The position numbers and the translations under genes are program-made. A stretch of DNA of 59,716 nucleotides, taken from IMG/VR virus record IMGVR_UViG_3300034092_001461, positions 1 through 59,716 of that record, one strand, 5' to 3'. The notes beneath the pieces were generated by a model. The model worked only from the letters and a program-made list of their open reading frames with translations. It was not told where the DNA came from and did no database searches. Below, piece by piece: positions 1 to 7,843 of the stretch (position 1 is its first letter; the number at the start of each line of letters is the position of its first letter). Origin of the DNA: a virus.

Positions 1-82
1 TGCGGCACCTGGCGGAAATGCCACACAAGGCCCAAGTGGTGGTGGAACAGGTTATGGAAACAAAGGCGGAGACAACAGTCAG
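1..82 (+). repeat. 82-bp exact direct repeat, copy 1 (in glycine-rich gene)
   Basis: Bases 1-82 are identical to 1002-1083. It encodes the same segment (AAPGGNATQGPSGGG onwards) in both glycine-rich genes. Since it reaches the window edge, the true repeat may be longer on the left. It is a likely site for recombination between the two fibre genes, and also a likely breakpoint in a short-read assembly. Confidence 0.9.
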
Positions 83-445
83 GTTCCACCTTATTCTGGT
101 TCTGGAGGAGGCGGTGCAAGTTCTGCTGGTGCTGCTGGTGGTTCTGGCCGTGTTGCTCCTGGAGGTTCTGGTTTAGCATCTTCTATTTCTGGCTCTTCAA
201 TTACCTATGCTGGTGGTGGAGGTGGCGGCGGAGGCTCTAGTAACTCTGTTGCTGGTGGCTCTGGTGGCCCTGGTGGTGGTGGTGCTGGTGGTTTGCTTAA
301 CAATAACACTGGACAAATGAATGGTGCTAATGCAACTAACGGCTTAGGTGGCGGTGGCGGCGGTGGTGCTGGTGCAGCGCCACAAGATGGTGGCGCTGGT
401 GGTGCTGGAGGTCACGGCGTAGTTATTATTCGTTATCCTGTTTAG
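2..445 (+). CDS. Glycine-rich tail-tip/fibre protein, C-terminal part (truncated by window edge)
   Basis: The frame is open from the left edge to a TAG at 443-445, so the 5' part lies outside. The visible 147 residues are mostly Gly, Ala and Ser with poly-Gly runs, and end in GHGVVIIRYPV. The next gene has the same ending, so the two are paralogues. Glycine-rich proteins of this kind form receptor-binding tips on phage tail fibres; by analogy this is an adhesin. Its first 82 bases are identical to bases inside the next gene, and identity then breaks off into diverged sequence. The family is clear; the exact virion role is inferred. Confidence 0.75.
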   Translation, partial: AAPGGNATQGPSGGGTGYGNKGGDNSQVPPYSGSGGGGASSAGAAGGSGRVAPGGSGLASSISGSSITYAGGGGGGGGSSNSVAGGSGGPGGGGAGGLLNNNTGQMNGANATNGLGGGGGGGAGAAPQDGGAGGAGGHGVVIIRYPV

Positions 446-489
446 ACACTAGATAACTAGATTTTATATAAAGAGAGAGAAAAAAGACG

Positions 490-1452
490 ATGCCATTTAT
501 TAGTAGCGTAAGAGGTGCATACGGACCTCAAAGCCGTGGAGGTAGGGCAGGAAGTCTTCTTACCTCAACTGGTGGAACAATCACAACTGCTGGTGGCTAC
601 CGTATTCATACATTTAATTACACTGGTTCAGATCAAACATTTACTGCTGGCGGTGCTGGCAACGTTGAGGTATTAGTTCTGGCTGGTGGTGGCTCAGGTG
701 GGTCTAGAAACGCTGGTGCAAATCAAGGTGGCTCAGATGGCGGTGCTGGTGCTGGTGCTGGTGGATTAGTTTTACATACTTCAAGTGCTGTAACTGCTCA
801 AGCCTACACGGTGGGTGTTGGTGTTGGTGCTGCATTTACTGCTGGAAATACTCAATCGCCTGGAAACAATGGCGGAAACTCTACATTCAATAGCATCACT
901 GCATTAGGTGGCGGTGCTGGCGGTTGTGGCCCAGGTGGTCCAGTTGCTTTTGGTTTACCTGGCGGCTCTGGTGGTGGAGGCGGTGGCGGTGGGTCAACAC
1001 CTGCGGCACCTGGCGGAAATGCCACACAAGGCCCAAGTGGTGGTGGAACAGGTTATGGAAACAAAGGCGGAGACAACAGTCAGTCTCCTCCATTTACAGG
1101 TTCTGGTGGTGGCGGTGCTGGTGGCGCAGGTGCTGCTGGTGGTTCTGCTCGTGCTGGAACAGGTGGAGTAGGGCTGAGTAGTTCAATTTCTGGCTCTTCT
1201 GTTGGCTATGCTGGCGGAGGTTCTGCTGGTGGAGGAGGACCTTCTCACACGAATGGCGCTGCTTCAGTTGGTTTTGGTGGAGGCGCTGGTGGATTTTTTA
1301 ATGGCACTACCCCAAATGATGGCTATGCAGGAACAAATGGTTTAGGTGGAGGCGGTGGTGGTGGCCAAGGTACAACAGCAACTGCCCCTATTAGTGGTGG
1401 CGCTGGCGGTGCTGGCGGGCATGGCGTAGTTATTATTCGTTATCCTGTTTAA
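490..1452 (+). CDS. Glycine-rich tail-tip/fibre protein
   Basis: This 320-residue protein has a non-repetitive N-terminus (about residues 1-65, starting MPFISSVRG and containing GGYRIHTFNYTGSDQTF). A long Gly/Ala/Ser body with runs of up to seven or more glycines follows, and the conserved end is GHGVVIIRYPV. That layout is typical of glycine-rich domains in phage tail fibres, where variable loops between poly-Gly strands bind the host surface. An AG-rich Shine-Dalgarno-like stretch (about 472-482) precedes the ATG. The stop codon overlaps that of the convergent carbamoyltransferase gene. Together with its truncated upstream paralogue it forms a tandem fibre pair. Role as host-recognition adhesin is inferred from composition and layout. 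Confidence 0.75.
   Translation: MPFISSVRGAYGPQSRGGRAGSLLTSTGGTITTAGGYRIHTFNYTGSDQTFTAGGAGNVEVLVLAGGGSGGSRNAGANQGGSDGGAGAGAGGLVLHTSSAVTAQAYTVGVGVGAAFTAGNTQSPGNNGGNSTFNSITALGGGAGGCGPGGPVAFGLPGGSGGGGGGGGSTPAAPGGNATQGPSGGGTGYGNKGGDNSQSPPFTGSGGGGAGGAGAAGGSARAGTGGVGLSSSISGSSVGYAGGGSAGGGGPSHTNGAASVGFGGGAGGFFNGTTPNDGYAGTNGLGGGGGGGQGTTATAPISGGAGGAGGHGVVIIRYPV
1002..1083 (+). repeat. 82-bp exact direct repeat, copy 2
   Basis: Identical to 1-82. The flanking sequence diverges immediately after base 1083, so identity is confined to this block within otherwise related but diverged genes. This is the pattern expected of recent gene conversion or homologous exchange. Confidence 0.9.
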
Positions 1453-3113
1453 GAAATTAAATAATTAAGTTCTGGTAAGTATAAGTAGTCTATTTTAGAA
1501 CTATTGAGGGTGCTGATAGCATCTTCAATAGTTTCTACTATACAGTCTCCAGCAAGATTAAAAGAAGTGTTAAAAATTATTGGAACGTTTGTTATTTTAT
1601 AAAATTCTTCAATAAGTTTATAAAAGTTTTTATTTTGCTCTTTAGACACTGTTTGTACCCTACAAGTACCATCAACATGGGTTATTGCAGGTATAAATAA
1701 CTTTTTATCTTCTAAAACATTTACGGCATACATCATAAATGGAGACTCTTCTAAACTTCTCATATCAAACCATTCTTTGGCTTTTTCAACTAAAACAGAT
1801 CCAGCAAACGGCCTAAACCACTCTCTATTTTTTACTACATTAACTTTGTCTTTTCCATCAATGACACGAGGGTCAAAAAGAATACTTCTGTTACCTAGTG
1901 CCCTTGGGCCAGCCTCGGAAGACCCTTGATATATAGCAACAATTTTTTCTTCTGACAACAACTTTGCTACATAACTTGAAGATACATTCTTTTGTATAGT
2001 GTTTTGTGTAGCAACTTTTTCTACGTATTTTTTGTCATAATTATAGTTTGGACCATAGTATAAAGATTTTTGTTTTTGGATATTTGTACTTTTTGTTTCT
2101 GAGTGCCAAGCAAGTTTTGCAGCACCTAAAGCAGTCCCAGAATCACCAGAAATAGGTTCAATATATAAATTTATCTCTTTAGGTAAATCTAAAAGATATT
2201 CGTAGTTAGCAACGCAGTTATGGAAGAACCCACCTGACAAACAAATATTTTTAATATTTGTTTTTTCATACCACTCAAGAATTTGTTTTTTTACTTCACT
2301 TTGCGTTTCTTTTTGTAGTTTATAAGAAAAATCTGCTTTATCTTGAAAAGATTTTAACTTAGTGTAAGTTATTTTTCTTTTTTTCAGTGAAGATTTATCA
2401 TATACAAATAAATTTTTATTTATTCTTCCGTCTACATAGATAGGTGGTATATTTTTATTTTCTTTTCCATATGAAGACATACCCATAACTTTTCCCGCAT
2501 CTAAGCCATGGAATCCAAAAGTCTTAGCAGCATCCTCAAACGCTAAGGCTTCTCCATAATTATTTACTACAGTTGTCTTACCTACAGTAATCGGTTCTGT
2601 ATCAAACGAAACTGCAACTTCTTCATATAATTTTGTAAAGTTATTTGGGTACGAAGAAGAAAAAACAGACATTATCTGTCTACCAAAAGTTCCTTTTTGA
2701 AAAATAGGACTGTCTAAATATACCTCTGAACCCATTCCGTCTTTTACTATACATAGTGACTCTGAAAAGCCAGAAGAATAAAAAGAAGATGCAGCGTGAG
2801 TGAGGTGGTGTTCCATACTGTAGTTATAAACTTTTATATTATTATTAAAAAATGTTTTACCTAATCTACGTATAAATGTAGTGTAGATATCTGTGTCTTC
2901 AAAATACTCTCCAGGAACTAAAGGCCCGACTCCAGCAATTGCAACTACATCTACATGGTCTACATAGTCTTTTATTTTTGATAGAGCAAGGAAGGGATAC
3001 CAGTCATACTTAATGTTAGAAAGTCTTTCATTGTCTATATGAAAAAGAATTTCTCCATCTTTAATAAGGCATACTGAAGCATTATGGAATCTACTAACCC
3101 CAACAACAATCAT
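1449..3113 (-). CDS. NodU/TobZ-family carbamoyltransferase
   Basis: These enzymes transfer a carbamoyl group from carbamoyl phosphate, via carbamoyl adenylate, to a hydroxyl of a small molecule, sugar or modified base. The N-terminal half has the Kae1-like fold signature: MIVVGVSRFHNAS at the start, then the HxxxH metal site at residues 102-106 with D125 following. The C-terminal half has the hallmark GPRALGNRSIL near residue 400, a THVDGTCR motif and NTSFN near the end. At 554 residues the length fits the family, so it looks intact. It is last in a leftward three-gene run with two 2OG oxygenases, which could supply the hydroxyl it modifies. The substrate (DNA base, virion glycan or host glycan) cannot be told from sequence. 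Confidence 0.9.
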   Translation of the reverse strand: MIVVGVSRFHNASVCLIKDGEILFHIDNERLSNIKYDWYPFLALSKIKDYVDHVDVVAIAGVGPLVPGEYFEDTDIYTTFIRRLGKTFFNNNIKVYNYSMEHHLTHAASSFYSSGFSESLCIVKDGMGSEVYLDSPIFQKGTFGRQIMSVFSSSYPNNFTKLYEEVAVSFDTEPITVGKTTVVNNYGEALAFEDAAKTFGFHGLDAGKVMGMSSYGKENKNIPPIYVDGRINKNLFVYDKSSLKKRKITYTKLKSFQDKADFSYKLQKETQSEVKKQILEWYEKTNIKNICLSGGFFHNCVANYEYLLDLPKEINLYIEPISGDSGTALGAAKLAWHSETKSTNIQKQKSLYYGPNYNYDKKYVEKVATQNTIQKNVSSSYVAKLLSEEKIVAIYQGSSEAGPRALGNRSILFDPRVIDGKDKVNVVKNREWFRPFAGSVLVEKAKEWFDMRSLEESPFMMYAVNVLEDKKLFIPAITHVDGTCRVQTVSKEQNKNFYKLIEEFYKITNVPIIFNTSFNLAGDCIVETIEDAISTLNSSKIDYLYLPELNYLIS

Positions 3114-3137
3114 ATCTAGTACTGACTACTGATTAGA

Positions 3138-3812
3138 TTAATTTGTGTATTCAATGTAACTTTTGTTGGAAGCCCGTTGCGTAACAGAACTCTGAGTTGT
3201 AGAAGTATTTTTGTTAATAGTTCCTACTGACTCTCTACCATCATACTTAAAAGATGCGTTTGGACCATTTACATCTACATAATGAAGAAATGCTTGAACA
3301 TGAAAAGAGCCCTCTGGAGCATCAAAAGGGTCACGCCAATGGTCTAGTTCACAGCCGCGATATATAGCCATCTCTCCAGGCTTAAGCGAAATTGGAGTTC
3401 CATCTATATAAATAGGCCACGTATATCCTTTTTTATTTTTATAGTCATACTCGAAAGAAATAGTTAAAGAAACTTCACAAGAGGGTCTATCAAGATGATG
3501 GTCTAATTTATCTCCAGGATGGTACACACGATAATACGAATAGGTTGGGAACAACTTCAATCCAGTGTACTTTTCAATAGTAGGATGAAGAGATAAAAGC
3601 AATGTTTCCATTAACGGGTCAGCATACTTACTATGAGCACCAGGGACTTGTAGCCCTTCTGCTTCAGGACTGTATCTTTGGATTTCATCAAAAAGAGCGT
3701 ATTGCGTAACTAAGTCAACAGTTTCTTTAGGTAGCCCTGAATTTACAGCAACATATCTATCTTTAGTAAAAGCAGGAACTGAAGTACTTGCTGTTTTATG
3801 TATTTTTATCAT
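3138..3812 (-). CDS. 2-oxoglutarate/Fe(II)-dependent dioxygenase
   Basis: The protein has the double-stranded beta-helix signature: H106-x-D108 in LDHHLDRPS, then a distal His at 158 (GCELDHWRD). Together these form the iron triad of 2OG oxygenases, which hydroxylate substrates using O2 and 2-oxoglutarate. I set the start at the ATG at 3812 because GGAGAT lies just upstream, overlapping the stop codon of the preceding oxygenase gene; a longer in-frame reading to 3851 has no such site. The C-terminal 40 residues are Ser/Thr/Asn-rich and probably disordered. Proteins of this type are common in aquatic phages and their substrates are mostly unknown. Position next to a second oxygenase and a carbamoyltransferase suggests a shared pathway. 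Confidence 0.82.
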   Translation of the reverse strand: MIKIHKTASTSVPAFTKDRYVAVNSGLPKETVDLVTQYALFDEIQRYSPEAEGLQVPGAHSKYADPLMETLLLSLHPTIEKYTGLKLFPTYSYYRVYHPGDKLDHHLDRPSCEVSLTISFEYDYKNKKGYTWPIYIDGTPISLKPGEMAIYRGCELDHWRDPFDAPEGSFHVQAFLHYVDVNGPNASFKYDGRESVGTINKNTSTTQSSVTQRASNKSYIEYTN

Positions 3813-3820
3813 TGTATCTC

Positions 3821-4450
3821 CTACATCTGCATTGGTTGGTCTTGAGTCCAAGTTACTAAAGCATACTTAGTTCCACTAACCACAGGGTGAGCAATATGAG
3901 TATATGCGTAGTTTGATGGAAACAGTAAAAGCATTCCTGGTTCAGGTTTAATTTTTATTCCAAAATTAGTGAACTCTACATGACCGCCCTCATAATCTTT
4001 ATTAAGATATATGATTGCTGAGACCGACCTACGAGTAGATGTGTCCCCGTCATAGTGAGCCTTATATTCAGTCCCGCCTTTATATTTCAACATATTGTAA
4101 TCTTCGTGCCAAAGTTGCTCTTGTATTCCGTATCTTTTACGATACCCTTCTAAAGAAGCCATAAGTAAAACATACATCTGATTGTGAATATGTTCCATAA
4201 CTGGACTTCCAGTTTCCCTAGCAAAATAACTTACACCCATATGTAAATTAGTTCTTGCATTTTGATTTTTACCAAAACCTATAGTTGTTGCCTTACTCCA
4301 AAAAATCCCTGAACCAGCAGTGTTTACCTGACTCTCAACCATCTCTATTGTCTTTTCAGGGTCAGGCCAAGCATTCTCATAAATATCTATACAACCAGCA
4401 ACCGTCGTAGTGGGCTGTAAATCCCCTGGAAAAAATCTACCAATTGTCAT
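3821..4450 (-). CDS. Prolyl-4-hydroxylase-like 2OG-Fe(II) dioxygenase
   Basis: This is a 209-residue protein with a complete P4H-type core: H132-x-D134 (AHYDGD), SAIIYLN, the YEGGHVEF strand, KPEPGMLLLFPS, distal H188 and K195 in GTKYALV for 2-oxoglutarate binding. An in-frame ATG exists at 4483, but a strong AAGGAG sits directly before the ATG at 4450, so 4450 is the preferred start. It is the first gene of the leftward oxygenase/carbamoyltransferase run and probably transcribed from the divergent gap 4451-4545. The substrate could be protein, glycan or nucleobase. It resembles P4H-like phage enzymes more than the TET/JBP group, judged from motif spacing only. Confidence 0.88.
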   Translation of the reverse strand: MTIGRFFPGDLQPTTTVAGCIDIYENAWPDPEKTIEMVESQVNTAGSGIFWSKATTIGFGKNQNARTNLHMGVSYFARETGSPVMEHIHNQMYVLLMASLEGYRKRYGIQEQLWHEDYNMLKYKGGTEYKAHYDGDTSTRRSVSAIIYLNKDYEGGHVEFTNFGIKIKPEPGMLLLFPSNYAYTHIAHPVVSGTKYALVTWTQDQPMQM

Positions 4451-4510
4451 TTTTTCTCCTTTTCCTTGCTTCAATAGTATCACTTTATGTATAAAATACA
4501 GAGTTTTATT

Positions 4511-4545
4511 ACATAAGAGTGTCTTTATTTTGGTATAGTGACTCT
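4511..4545 (+). promoter_or_regulatory. Candidate promoter for a leaderless transcript
   Basis: TATAGT at 4534-4539 is a good -10 element. Exactly six bases separate it from the ATG at 4546, so transcription would begin at or next to the start codon. No Shine-Dalgarno sequence is present. The -35 region (about 4509-4516) is poor. Leaderless mRNAs are common in Actinobacteria. Confidence 0.4.
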
Positions 4546-4938
4546 ATGCCTTTTTTTAGAACTACTCACAATATTCTAAAAGCCCCCTGGGAACCCGAAT
4601 ATTTTGACCCTAATTGGATGAACTCTGACTCTTTAGTCTTACCTCCCAACCCTAAATGGCATTACGAAAGAGAAATGCAAATAGAAGATGTTGACATATG
4701 GGAAGTTTTATGGCAAGGTGGGGGTTCTTGGGGAGTTTATGCCGCTTGGTGTCCCTATGCAGAATTTTTTTTAGTCACAACAAACCCTAAATTTGGTGGA
4801 GTAGAGACTATGGAATACGAGACTTTTTATGGAAAAGGTGCACAAAAAAAATTAAAAAAAAGACTTAAAGAACTTAATATTCCATATGCTCAAAATAAAG
4901 TTTGGGTTGATGCTGAAGAAATGCATCTATACGAGTAA
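4546..4938 (+). CDS. Conserved-looking hypothetical protein, Trp-rich
   Basis: This 130-residue protein matches no family I recognise. It is rich in Trp, Tyr and Phe (for example YFDPNWMN, IWEVLWQGGGSW), has a basic Lys-rich stretch near residues 95-110 (AQKKLKKRLKE) and shows no signal peptide or membrane segment. The frame is also open from a GTG at 4519, but that would overlap the promoter-like TATAGT; I therefore chose the ATG at 4546 (starting MPFFRTTHN). It lies 34 bases before the glycosyltransferase gene on the same strand, so it probably belongs to that rightward mini-operon. Confidence 0.65.
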   Translation: MPFFRTTHNILKAPWEPEYFDPNWMNSDSLVLPPNPKWHYEREMQIEDVDIWEVLWQGGGSWGVYAAWCPYAEFFLVTTNPKFGGVETMEYETFYGKGAQKKLKKRLKELNIPYAQNKVWVDAEEMHLYE

Positions 4939-4972
4939 TATACTGTTCTACAGATTTAGTAAAGGGGTTTAG

Positions 4973-6043
4973 ATGAAAGTTGCTGTATATACAATTGCTC
5001 TCAACGAAGAGCAGTTTGTTGAGCGTTGGTACAACTCTGTAAAAGACGAGGCAGACTATTTGCTTATCGCTGACACGGGCTCAACGGATGGCACGGTTGA
5101 AAAAGCCCGTGCCCTAGGTATCAATGTTGTTTCTATTTGGGTAAAACCTTGGCGCTTTGATCAAGGCAGAAACGCATCTTTGGCTTTAGTTCCACCAGAT
5201 ATGGATTACTGCGTCCCGCTAGATATGGATGAAATTATGCTTCCAGGATGGCGTGCTGAACTTGAGAAAGCATTTGAAGCAGGAGCAACTCGTCCACGTT
5301 ACAACTACATCTGGAATTGGAATGATGATGGAACTCCAGGTCTTACCTTTGGTGGAGACAAGATTCACGCACGTCAAGGATATTTTTGGAAACATCCTGT
5401 ACATGAAATTTTAACTACAGATAGATTAAAAGAGGTTCAACATTGGACTGGTGCAACTATGGAGCATCACGCAGACAATACTAAATCTCGTGGACAATAT
5501 TTAGGGTTGCTCAAAGCATCGGTAGATGAAGGTCCTACAGATGATAGAAATGCTTTTTATTACGCTAGAGAGTTATTTTTCTACAACAAATTTACTGAAG
5601 CAACAGCAGAGTTCAAACGTCATTTGTCTCTTCCTAAAGCCCGTTGGGCACCAGAGCGTGCTGCCTCTATGCGCTACTTAGGAAAGATAAATAAAGAAGA
5701 AGCAGAGTTGTGGTTTACCTTAGCGGTAAGAGAAGCACCAGGCAGACGTGAGCCGCACATTGATTTGGCTAAACACTACTACGGCACTAGTGACTGGAAA
5801 CTTTGCTATGAGCACGCAAACATTGCTTTAGCAATAAAAGAAAAACCTTTAGAGTATCTCTGTGAGGCTGAAGCGTGGGGGTTTACTCCATATGATTTAG
5901 CATCGATATCTGCTTACAATTTGGGAATGTATAAAGAGGCGTATGAAAACGCTGTGAAGGCCCTTGAATTAGGACCTGAAAAAGATAAAGAAAGACTAAT
6001 AGCAAACCTATCCTTCTGTGAGGCAAAACTAAATGACAAATAA
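4973..6043 (+). CDS. Family 2 (GT-A) glycosyltransferase with C-terminal TPR-like region
   Basis: The first 110 residues are a typical GT2 nucleotide-sugar-binding domain: VAVYTIALNEE at the start, DTGSTDGT at 34-41, and the metal-binding DMDE at 84-87. The rest (about residues 180-355) is helical, with repeated AxxxxxxxAL segments like tetratricopeptide repeats. These often hold an acceptor or partner in such enzymes. AGGGG-like sequence (AAAGGGG) precedes the ATG. It would transfer a sugar to a protein, glycan or modified base. It overlaps the following methyltransferase-like gene by 11 bases, so the two are translationally coupled and probably act in one pathway. Confidence 0.88.
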   Translation: MKVAVYTIALNEEQFVERWYNSVKDEADYLLIADTGSTDGTVEKARALGINVVSIWVKPWRFDQGRNASLALVPPDMDYCVPLDMDEIMLPGWRAELEKAFEAGATRPRYNYIWNWNDDGTPGLTFGGDKIHARQGYFWKHPVHEILTTDRLKEVQHWTGATMEHHADNTKSRGQYLGLLKASVDEGPTDDRNAFYYARELFFYNKFTEATAEFKRHLSLPKARWAPERAASMRYLGKINKEEAELWFTLAVREAPGRREPHIDLAKHYYGTSDWKLCYEHANIALAIKEKPLEYLCEAEAWGFTPYDLASISAYNLGMYKEAYENAVKALELGPEKDKERLIANLSFCEAKLNDK

Positions 6044-6617
6044 TGACTATCCAAACTGGTTTACTACTAACGGTGCTTCCCAAAACTTTGCATCTTACCT
6101 ATCTAAGTTCAAAGATGTAAAAGTAGACTTTCTTCAATTAGGAGCCTACACAGGAGATGCCACCAAGTGGCTCTTTGAGAATGTTCTTACTCATCCAGAG
6201 TCAACGCTTACAGATGTTGATACCTGGGAAGGCTCTGATGAAGAAGAACATAAAAAGATGAACTGGCAAAGCGTTGAGTCTGTCTATGATGAGAAAAACT
6301 CCCAGTGGCTTGGCGAAGGCAGACTCATTAAAAAGAAAATGACTACAGATGAGTTTTTTGCCTCCAACGACAAACAATTTGACTTTGTTTATGTAGATGC
6401 TGACCACACAGCAATGGCTGTTCTCAAAGATGGAATTCATGGGTATGACTATCTAAAAGTCAATGGAATTCTTGCTTTTGATGATTACAGATGGGGCGCT
6501 CATCTACCAGTAAAAGATAGACCTCAGGCTGGTGTAGATGCTTTTAGAGTTGCTCATTGGAATAAGACATCGCTCCTTGAGGCTAATCAACAGGTTTGGT
6601 TGAAGAAGATTTCCTAG
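6033..6617 (+). CDS. Class I SAM-dependent methyltransferase-like protein (Methyltransf_24 type)
   Basis: This 194-residue protein has a Rossmann-type pattern: FLQLGAYTGDATKWL as the SAM loop (about residues 34-48), LTDVDTWEG as the acidic strand-2 end, and FDFVYVDADHT (about 112-122) followed by a hydrophobic helix and GILAFDDY. VYVDADH and the later DDY match sugar- or macrolide-type O-methyltransferases of the TylF/CmcI kind. Coupling to the glycosyltransferase upstream suggests it methylates a glycan or sugar precursor. Its 3' end overlaps the convergent WhiB gene by 35 bases. The precise substrate is unknown. Confidence 0.75.
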   Translation: MTNNDYPNWFTTNGASQNFASYLSKFKDVKVDFLQLGAYTGDATKWLFENVLTHPESTLTDVDTWEGSDEEEHKKMNWQSVESVYDEKNSQWLGEGRLIKKKMTTDEFFASNDKQFDFVYVDADHTAMAVLKDGIHGYDYLKVNGILAFDDYRWGAHLPVKDRPQAGVDAFRVAHWNKTSLLEANQQVWLKKIS

Positions 6618-7116
6618 GTTTACGGTTCTTCTTTAGTTTTTCCTTTTGTTGTTTAGCAAGTTTTTCTGCTCGCTCTACTTTGTAGGCATCAACTGCGTTC
6701 GCACTTGTGCGACTTCTCCAAGCAAAACCGCACTCAGTGCAGGTAACAATTTTTGCTGTAGTCCAACGACCAGTCGTGTCTAGTTGAGCAACAGAAGTTT
6801 CTAGTTTGTTTGGTCGTGCAGTGCAGTATGGACAATTCGGGAATCTGCGTCGTCTAGTTTCTTCTCCAAGATATGAAACAGAAAGAGTTCTACGAATTTC
6901 AACTTCATCTTTTCCTCCCCAGATTCCCCATATTTGACGATGCTCAAGAGCCCACTGTAAGCACTGTGAACGCACAGGGCAGGAGAAGCAAAGGTTCTTA
7001 GCCGTATATTTTTGAGAGAAATCTTGGGAGAAAAAGTGGTCTATGTATGTCCGATTTTCAGGAAGAGCGCATAGAGCATTGCGTTGCCACTCTAGATTAT
7101 TTACTGGTTTCCACAC
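6583..7116 (-). CDS. WhiB-family regulator fused to a C-terminal zinc ribbon
   Basis: WhiB proteins bind a [4Fe-4S] cluster and act with the primary sigma factor in Actinobacteria. The four cluster cysteines are C16, C43, C46 and C52, followed by the G[I/V]WGG turn (GIWGG, 64-68). The unusual part is downstream: a zinc-ribbon-like C95xxC98 ... C126xxC129, then a very basic Lys/Arg tail. The protein is 177 residues, roughly twice a minimal WhiB. The start is a GTG; a -10-like TAGAGT lies seven bases upstream, so translation may be leaderless. The 3' end overlaps the methyltransferase-like gene on the other strand. It probably reprograms host or phage transcription. Confidence 0.88.
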   Translation of the reverse strand: MWKPVNNLEWQRNALCALPENRTYIDHFFSQDFSQKYTAKNLCFSCPVRSQCLQWALEHRQIWGIWGGKDEVEIRRTLSVSYLGEETRRRRFPNCPYCTARPNKLETSVAQLDTTGRWTTAKIVTCTECGFAWRSRTSANAVDAYKVERAEKLAKQQKEKLKKNRKPRKSSSTKPVD

Positions 7117-7129
7117 ATAGATAACTCTA
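7117..7129 (-). promoter_or_regulatory. Possible -10 element of a leaderless WhiB transcript
   Basis: On the minus strand TAGAGT (7124-7129) is followed by TATCTAT and then the GTG start. The TAG-T-TATC pattern matches the -10/start region of the repeated promoters in the right part of the window. No convincing -35 is seen. Confidence 0.3.
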
Positions 7130-7171
7130 CTCTAATAGTCTATAAAACTATCGACTAAACACACTATTACT

Positions 7172-7516
7172 TTATTTGTCTATTTCAGCCCAAGTTACTG
7201 GTTGAATGTTCTCCAATATATCACCATAATCACTTTCGCCAAATTCATCGCAAGCGATAAGTTCAAAATCAGCCTCTAGGACTCCAGCCCACCCACTACT
7301 AACAATTCCCTTTTCTACAGCCTTGAAAGCGTCTCCTAGGCCGTCACAGACCCCATCTCGTTGAAGGGCAGAGGCTAAGGCACGTTTGACTAACTCGTTT
7401 TCAATATCAATATGATCTATCGTGTAATACACAATTGACTCTGGGTTTTGAAAAGAATAGCCAGAGCCGTCCCACTCAATCCATAACTCTTGTCCTGGTC
7501 TTGCGTCTTTTGCCAC
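7172..7516 (-). CDS. Hypothetical acidic protein
   Basis: This is a 114-residue acidic protein of unknown family, with no membrane segment or cysteine motif (single Cys residues only). The GTG start has AGGGAC eight bases upstream, overlapping the region just after the stop codon of the neighbouring 98-residue gene. The tight spacing (11 bases) places it in the same leftward operon as the WhiB genes. Visible sequence features: an aromatic N-terminal part (LWIEWDGSGYSF) and an Asp/Glu-rich C-terminal half. Function cannot be inferred. Confidence 0.6.
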   Translation of the reverse strand: MAKDARPGQELWIEWDGSGYSFQNPESIVYYTIDHIDIENELVKRALASALQRDGVCDGLGDAFKAVEKGIVSSGWAGVLEADFELIACDEFGESDYGDILENIQPVTWAEIDK

Positions 7517-7527
7517 TTGCGTCCCTA

Positions 7528-7824
7528 CTAATCGTCGTCTATGACATTATCCAAATTGAACTCAAAGTTCTTTGAGGAGTCCTCATCAAAAAAGTAAACA
7601 GTCCCTGGGTCCATTAGTGAGTAGATTCCAGCAATAGTTACTGTCCCGCACATACAGCATATTTCTACGCATCCGTGATTTACAATCTCTGGGCTATCTA
7701 CTCCCACTAACTTCATCAAGATGCTTCCAGATTCATTCATGCTCTCTGGCTCCCAGCGGGCGTGCTCATCTAGCCAGCACATCTCACATATTGCCATGGG
7801 CACTTCAACAGGTTTGGCTGCCAT
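7528..7824 (-). CDS. Small protein with two CxxC pairs (zinc-ribbon-like)
   Basis: This 98-residue protein has cysteines C13xxC16 and, 40 residues later, C52, C56, C57xC59 (EICCMCG), consistent with a treble-clef or zinc-ribbon metal site. The last 25 residues are strongly acidic. It sits between two WhiB-containing genes in a leftward operon, so a nucleic-acid or protein-binding regulatory role is plausible but unproven. I do not recognise a named family. Confidence 0.65.
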   Translation of the reverse strand: MAAKPVEVPMAICEMCWLDEHARWEPESMNESGSILMKLVGVDSPEIVNHGCVEICCMCGTVTIAGIYSLMDPGTVYFFDEDSSKNFEFNLDNVIDDD

Positions 7825-7843
7825 AGAACAATTCTAGTTCCTT

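Noticed and set aside
3138-4450. TET/JBP-type DNA base dioxygenases
   Set aside because: The iron and 2OG motifs fit P4H-like enzymes better and no cytosine methyltransferase gene is in the window; kept only as an alternative.
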